Made by a program: the position numbers and the translations under genes. This document shows positions 6,099 to 7,099 of a stretch of DNA of 7,099 nt, piece after piece. Position 1 is the stretch's first letter. Every line of letters begins with the position of its first letter. The notes below the pieces were generated by a model that was not told the DNA's origin, made no database searches, and was given only the letters and a program-made list of their open reading frames with translations. Source of the DNA: Natronohydrobacter sp. (GTDB taxonomy: Bacteria > Pseudomonadota > Alphaproteobacteria > Rhodobacterales > Rhodobacteraceae); NCBI GenBank assembly GCA_007117255.1, contig SKGU01000100.1:1-7099 (forward strand), written 5' to 3'.

Positions 6099-7099
6099 TT
6101 ATCCCATCAGTCCGGGGGCCAGAATGCCCCGTGGATCAAATTTCGCCCGCAGCCCCGCATTCAGCGTCGCGACAGTGGCGGCTTCTGGCTGGAACACGGG
6201 CAGGGCTGCGCGCGTGGCCTCAGATGCGCGGATCAGCGTGGCATGGCCCTTGAAACCGCCCAAATGTGCGCGCAAATCCGTCCCTTGCGGGCAAACCGCC
6301 CAGATCAAGCCGCCGCCCCAGTCCAGGATTACCGGACAATCTGCCCGCGCAACGACGCCCGGTGCATCAGACGGCTTGACCGAAATTCGCCAGACATCTC
6401 CCGGCATTTCTGCAAAGCCCACGACATCGCGGATATCCTGCCACAATTTGCGGCTTGCGGATGCGTCCAGAACCTCCCAGTCGCCGCCCAGAACACGCAT
6501 CAATTCCGCGCTGCGATAAGTGATCTGCTGCGCAAATCCTTCAATCCGCAATGCGACACGACCATCAAGCCCGCGCGCCGCACCATTGACCTCATAGGGC
6601 GTGCCAAGCGCGCGCGACATCACATCGACGGCCGTATGGATATCCAGTTCAGCACTGACAAGCGTGGCTTCCGCTTCCGGCACTGGTAACAGCTTGAACG
6701 CGCATTCGCTCAGCACCCCCAGCGTGCCCCAGCTTCCCGCCATCAGCTTGACCAGATCATAGCCAGTGACATTCTTCATCACCCGGCCACCATTCTTGAT
6801 GATTGTGCCCGCCCCATCAACAAAACGCACCCCGATCAGACTGTCGCGGCAAGCCCCGGCGATTACACGGCGCGGACCAGAAGCATTGGCGGCAACCATC
6901 CCCCCCACAGTCGGCGCACCTTCGGTGCCAAGGAGCTTGCGCATATCCATCGGCTCGAAGGGCAGTCGCTGCCCCTCGGCCGCCAATGCGGCCTCCACCT
7001 CGGCCAGCGGCGTGCCTGCCCCGGCCACAAGCGTCAGCGCGCCCGGCTCATAAAGCGATATCCCCGCCAGCCCCTGTGTCACAAGCGCTTCGCCTGCAA
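6099..7099 (-). CDS. glcE: glycolate oxidase FAD-binding subunit GlcE (5' partial)
   Basis: GlcE is the second flavin-type subunit of glycolate oxidase. The reading frame stays open to the window edge, giving 332 visible residues. The GTG at 7080-7082 is an internal valine, not the start, because the upstream codons (AGEAL) already read as GlcE sequence and the N-terminal first part of the FAD-binding domain is missing. Numbering from that valine, the visible FAD-binding type 4 domain includes LAGISLYEPGALTLVAGAGTPL (5-26), GGMVAANASGPRR (60-72), and the near-diagnostic NGGRVMKNVTGYDLVKLMAGSWGTLG block (97-122). The end (AKFDPRGILAPGLMG) is also typical. glcD is expected just outside the window on the right. 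TAA at 6099-6101 is followed after four bases by the glcF start. Confidence 0.95.
   Translation of the reverse strand, partial: AGEALVTQGLAGISLYEPGALTLVAGAGTPLAEVEAALAAEGQRLPFEPMDMRKLLGTEGAPTVGGMVAANASGPRRVIAGACRDSLIGVRFVDGAGTIIKNGGRVMKNVTGYDLVKLMAGSWGTLGVLSECAFKLLPVPEAEATLVSAELDIHTAVDVMSRALGTPYEVNGAARGLDGRVALRIEGFAQQITYRSAELMRVLGGDWEVLDASASRKLWQDIRDVVGFAEMPGDVWRISVKPSDAPGVVARADCPVILDWGGGLIWAVCPQGTDLRAHLGGFKGHATLIRASEATRAALPVFQPEAATVATLNAGLRAKFDPRGILAPGLMG

Noticed and set aside
4760..6253. Long open frame of 497 codons on the plus strand, opposite glcF and the end of glcE.
   Set aside because: It is a His/Arg/Gln-rich antisense shadow of a G/C-rich gene. The minus strand encodes an intact GlcF with all cluster cysteines.
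7080..7082. GTG as the start codon of glcE.
   Set aside because: The frame remains open to the window edge, and the residues before it continue the GlcE family sequence, so the gene is simply cut by the window.

Overview
The window looks like chromosomal DNA from an alphaproteobacterium, most likely of the Rhodobacterales. The inference rests on G/C-rich codon usage, the coupled lgt - MidA-family methyltransferase - pgeF cluster with what looks like a divergent ubiK start, a GlcE/GlcF pair of typical alphaproteobacterial form, and an IbpA-like small heat-shock protein with an alphaproteobacterial-style leader. I see no mobile element, tRNA, rRNA or CRISPR array. Almost all of it reads as ordinary core genome.

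Layout. Bases 1-21 hold the first seven codons of a minus-strand gene (probably ubiK) that leaves the window on the left. A short divergent intergenic region follows. Bases 141-2853 carry three plus-strand genes joined by two ATGA stop/start overlaps: lgt (lipoprotein diacylglyceryl transferase), a MidA/NDUFAF7-family methyltransferase, and pgeF (multicopper-polyphenol-oxidase-fold peptidoglycan editing factor). Bases 2854-3255 are mostly non-coding but hold a well-placed 46-residue small ORF (2986-3126), an A/T-richer trailer and a strong plus-strand intrinsic terminator (3216-3247).

The rest of the window is on the minus strand. Reading in the direction of transcription, from right to left: glcE (5' end cut off by the window edge) and glcF, subunits of glycolate oxidase; then a secreted trypsin-like serine protease; then an IbpA-type hsp20 gene, which converges on the small ORF.

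The most interesting element is the hsp20 leader (about 3727-3856). It holds a sigma-32-like promoter and a roughly 95-nt 5' UTR that I can fold by hand into three successive hairpins. The last hairpin buries the Shine-Dalgarno sequence against a UCGCU motif with one bulged G, which is the hallmark of a ROSE-type RNA thermometer. It also shows that translation should begin at the second of two close ATGs. Heat would thus act both on transcription (RpoH) and on translation (melting of the leader). The second point of interest is the 46-residue ORF and its trailer, which could be a small-protein gene, an sRNA source, or both.
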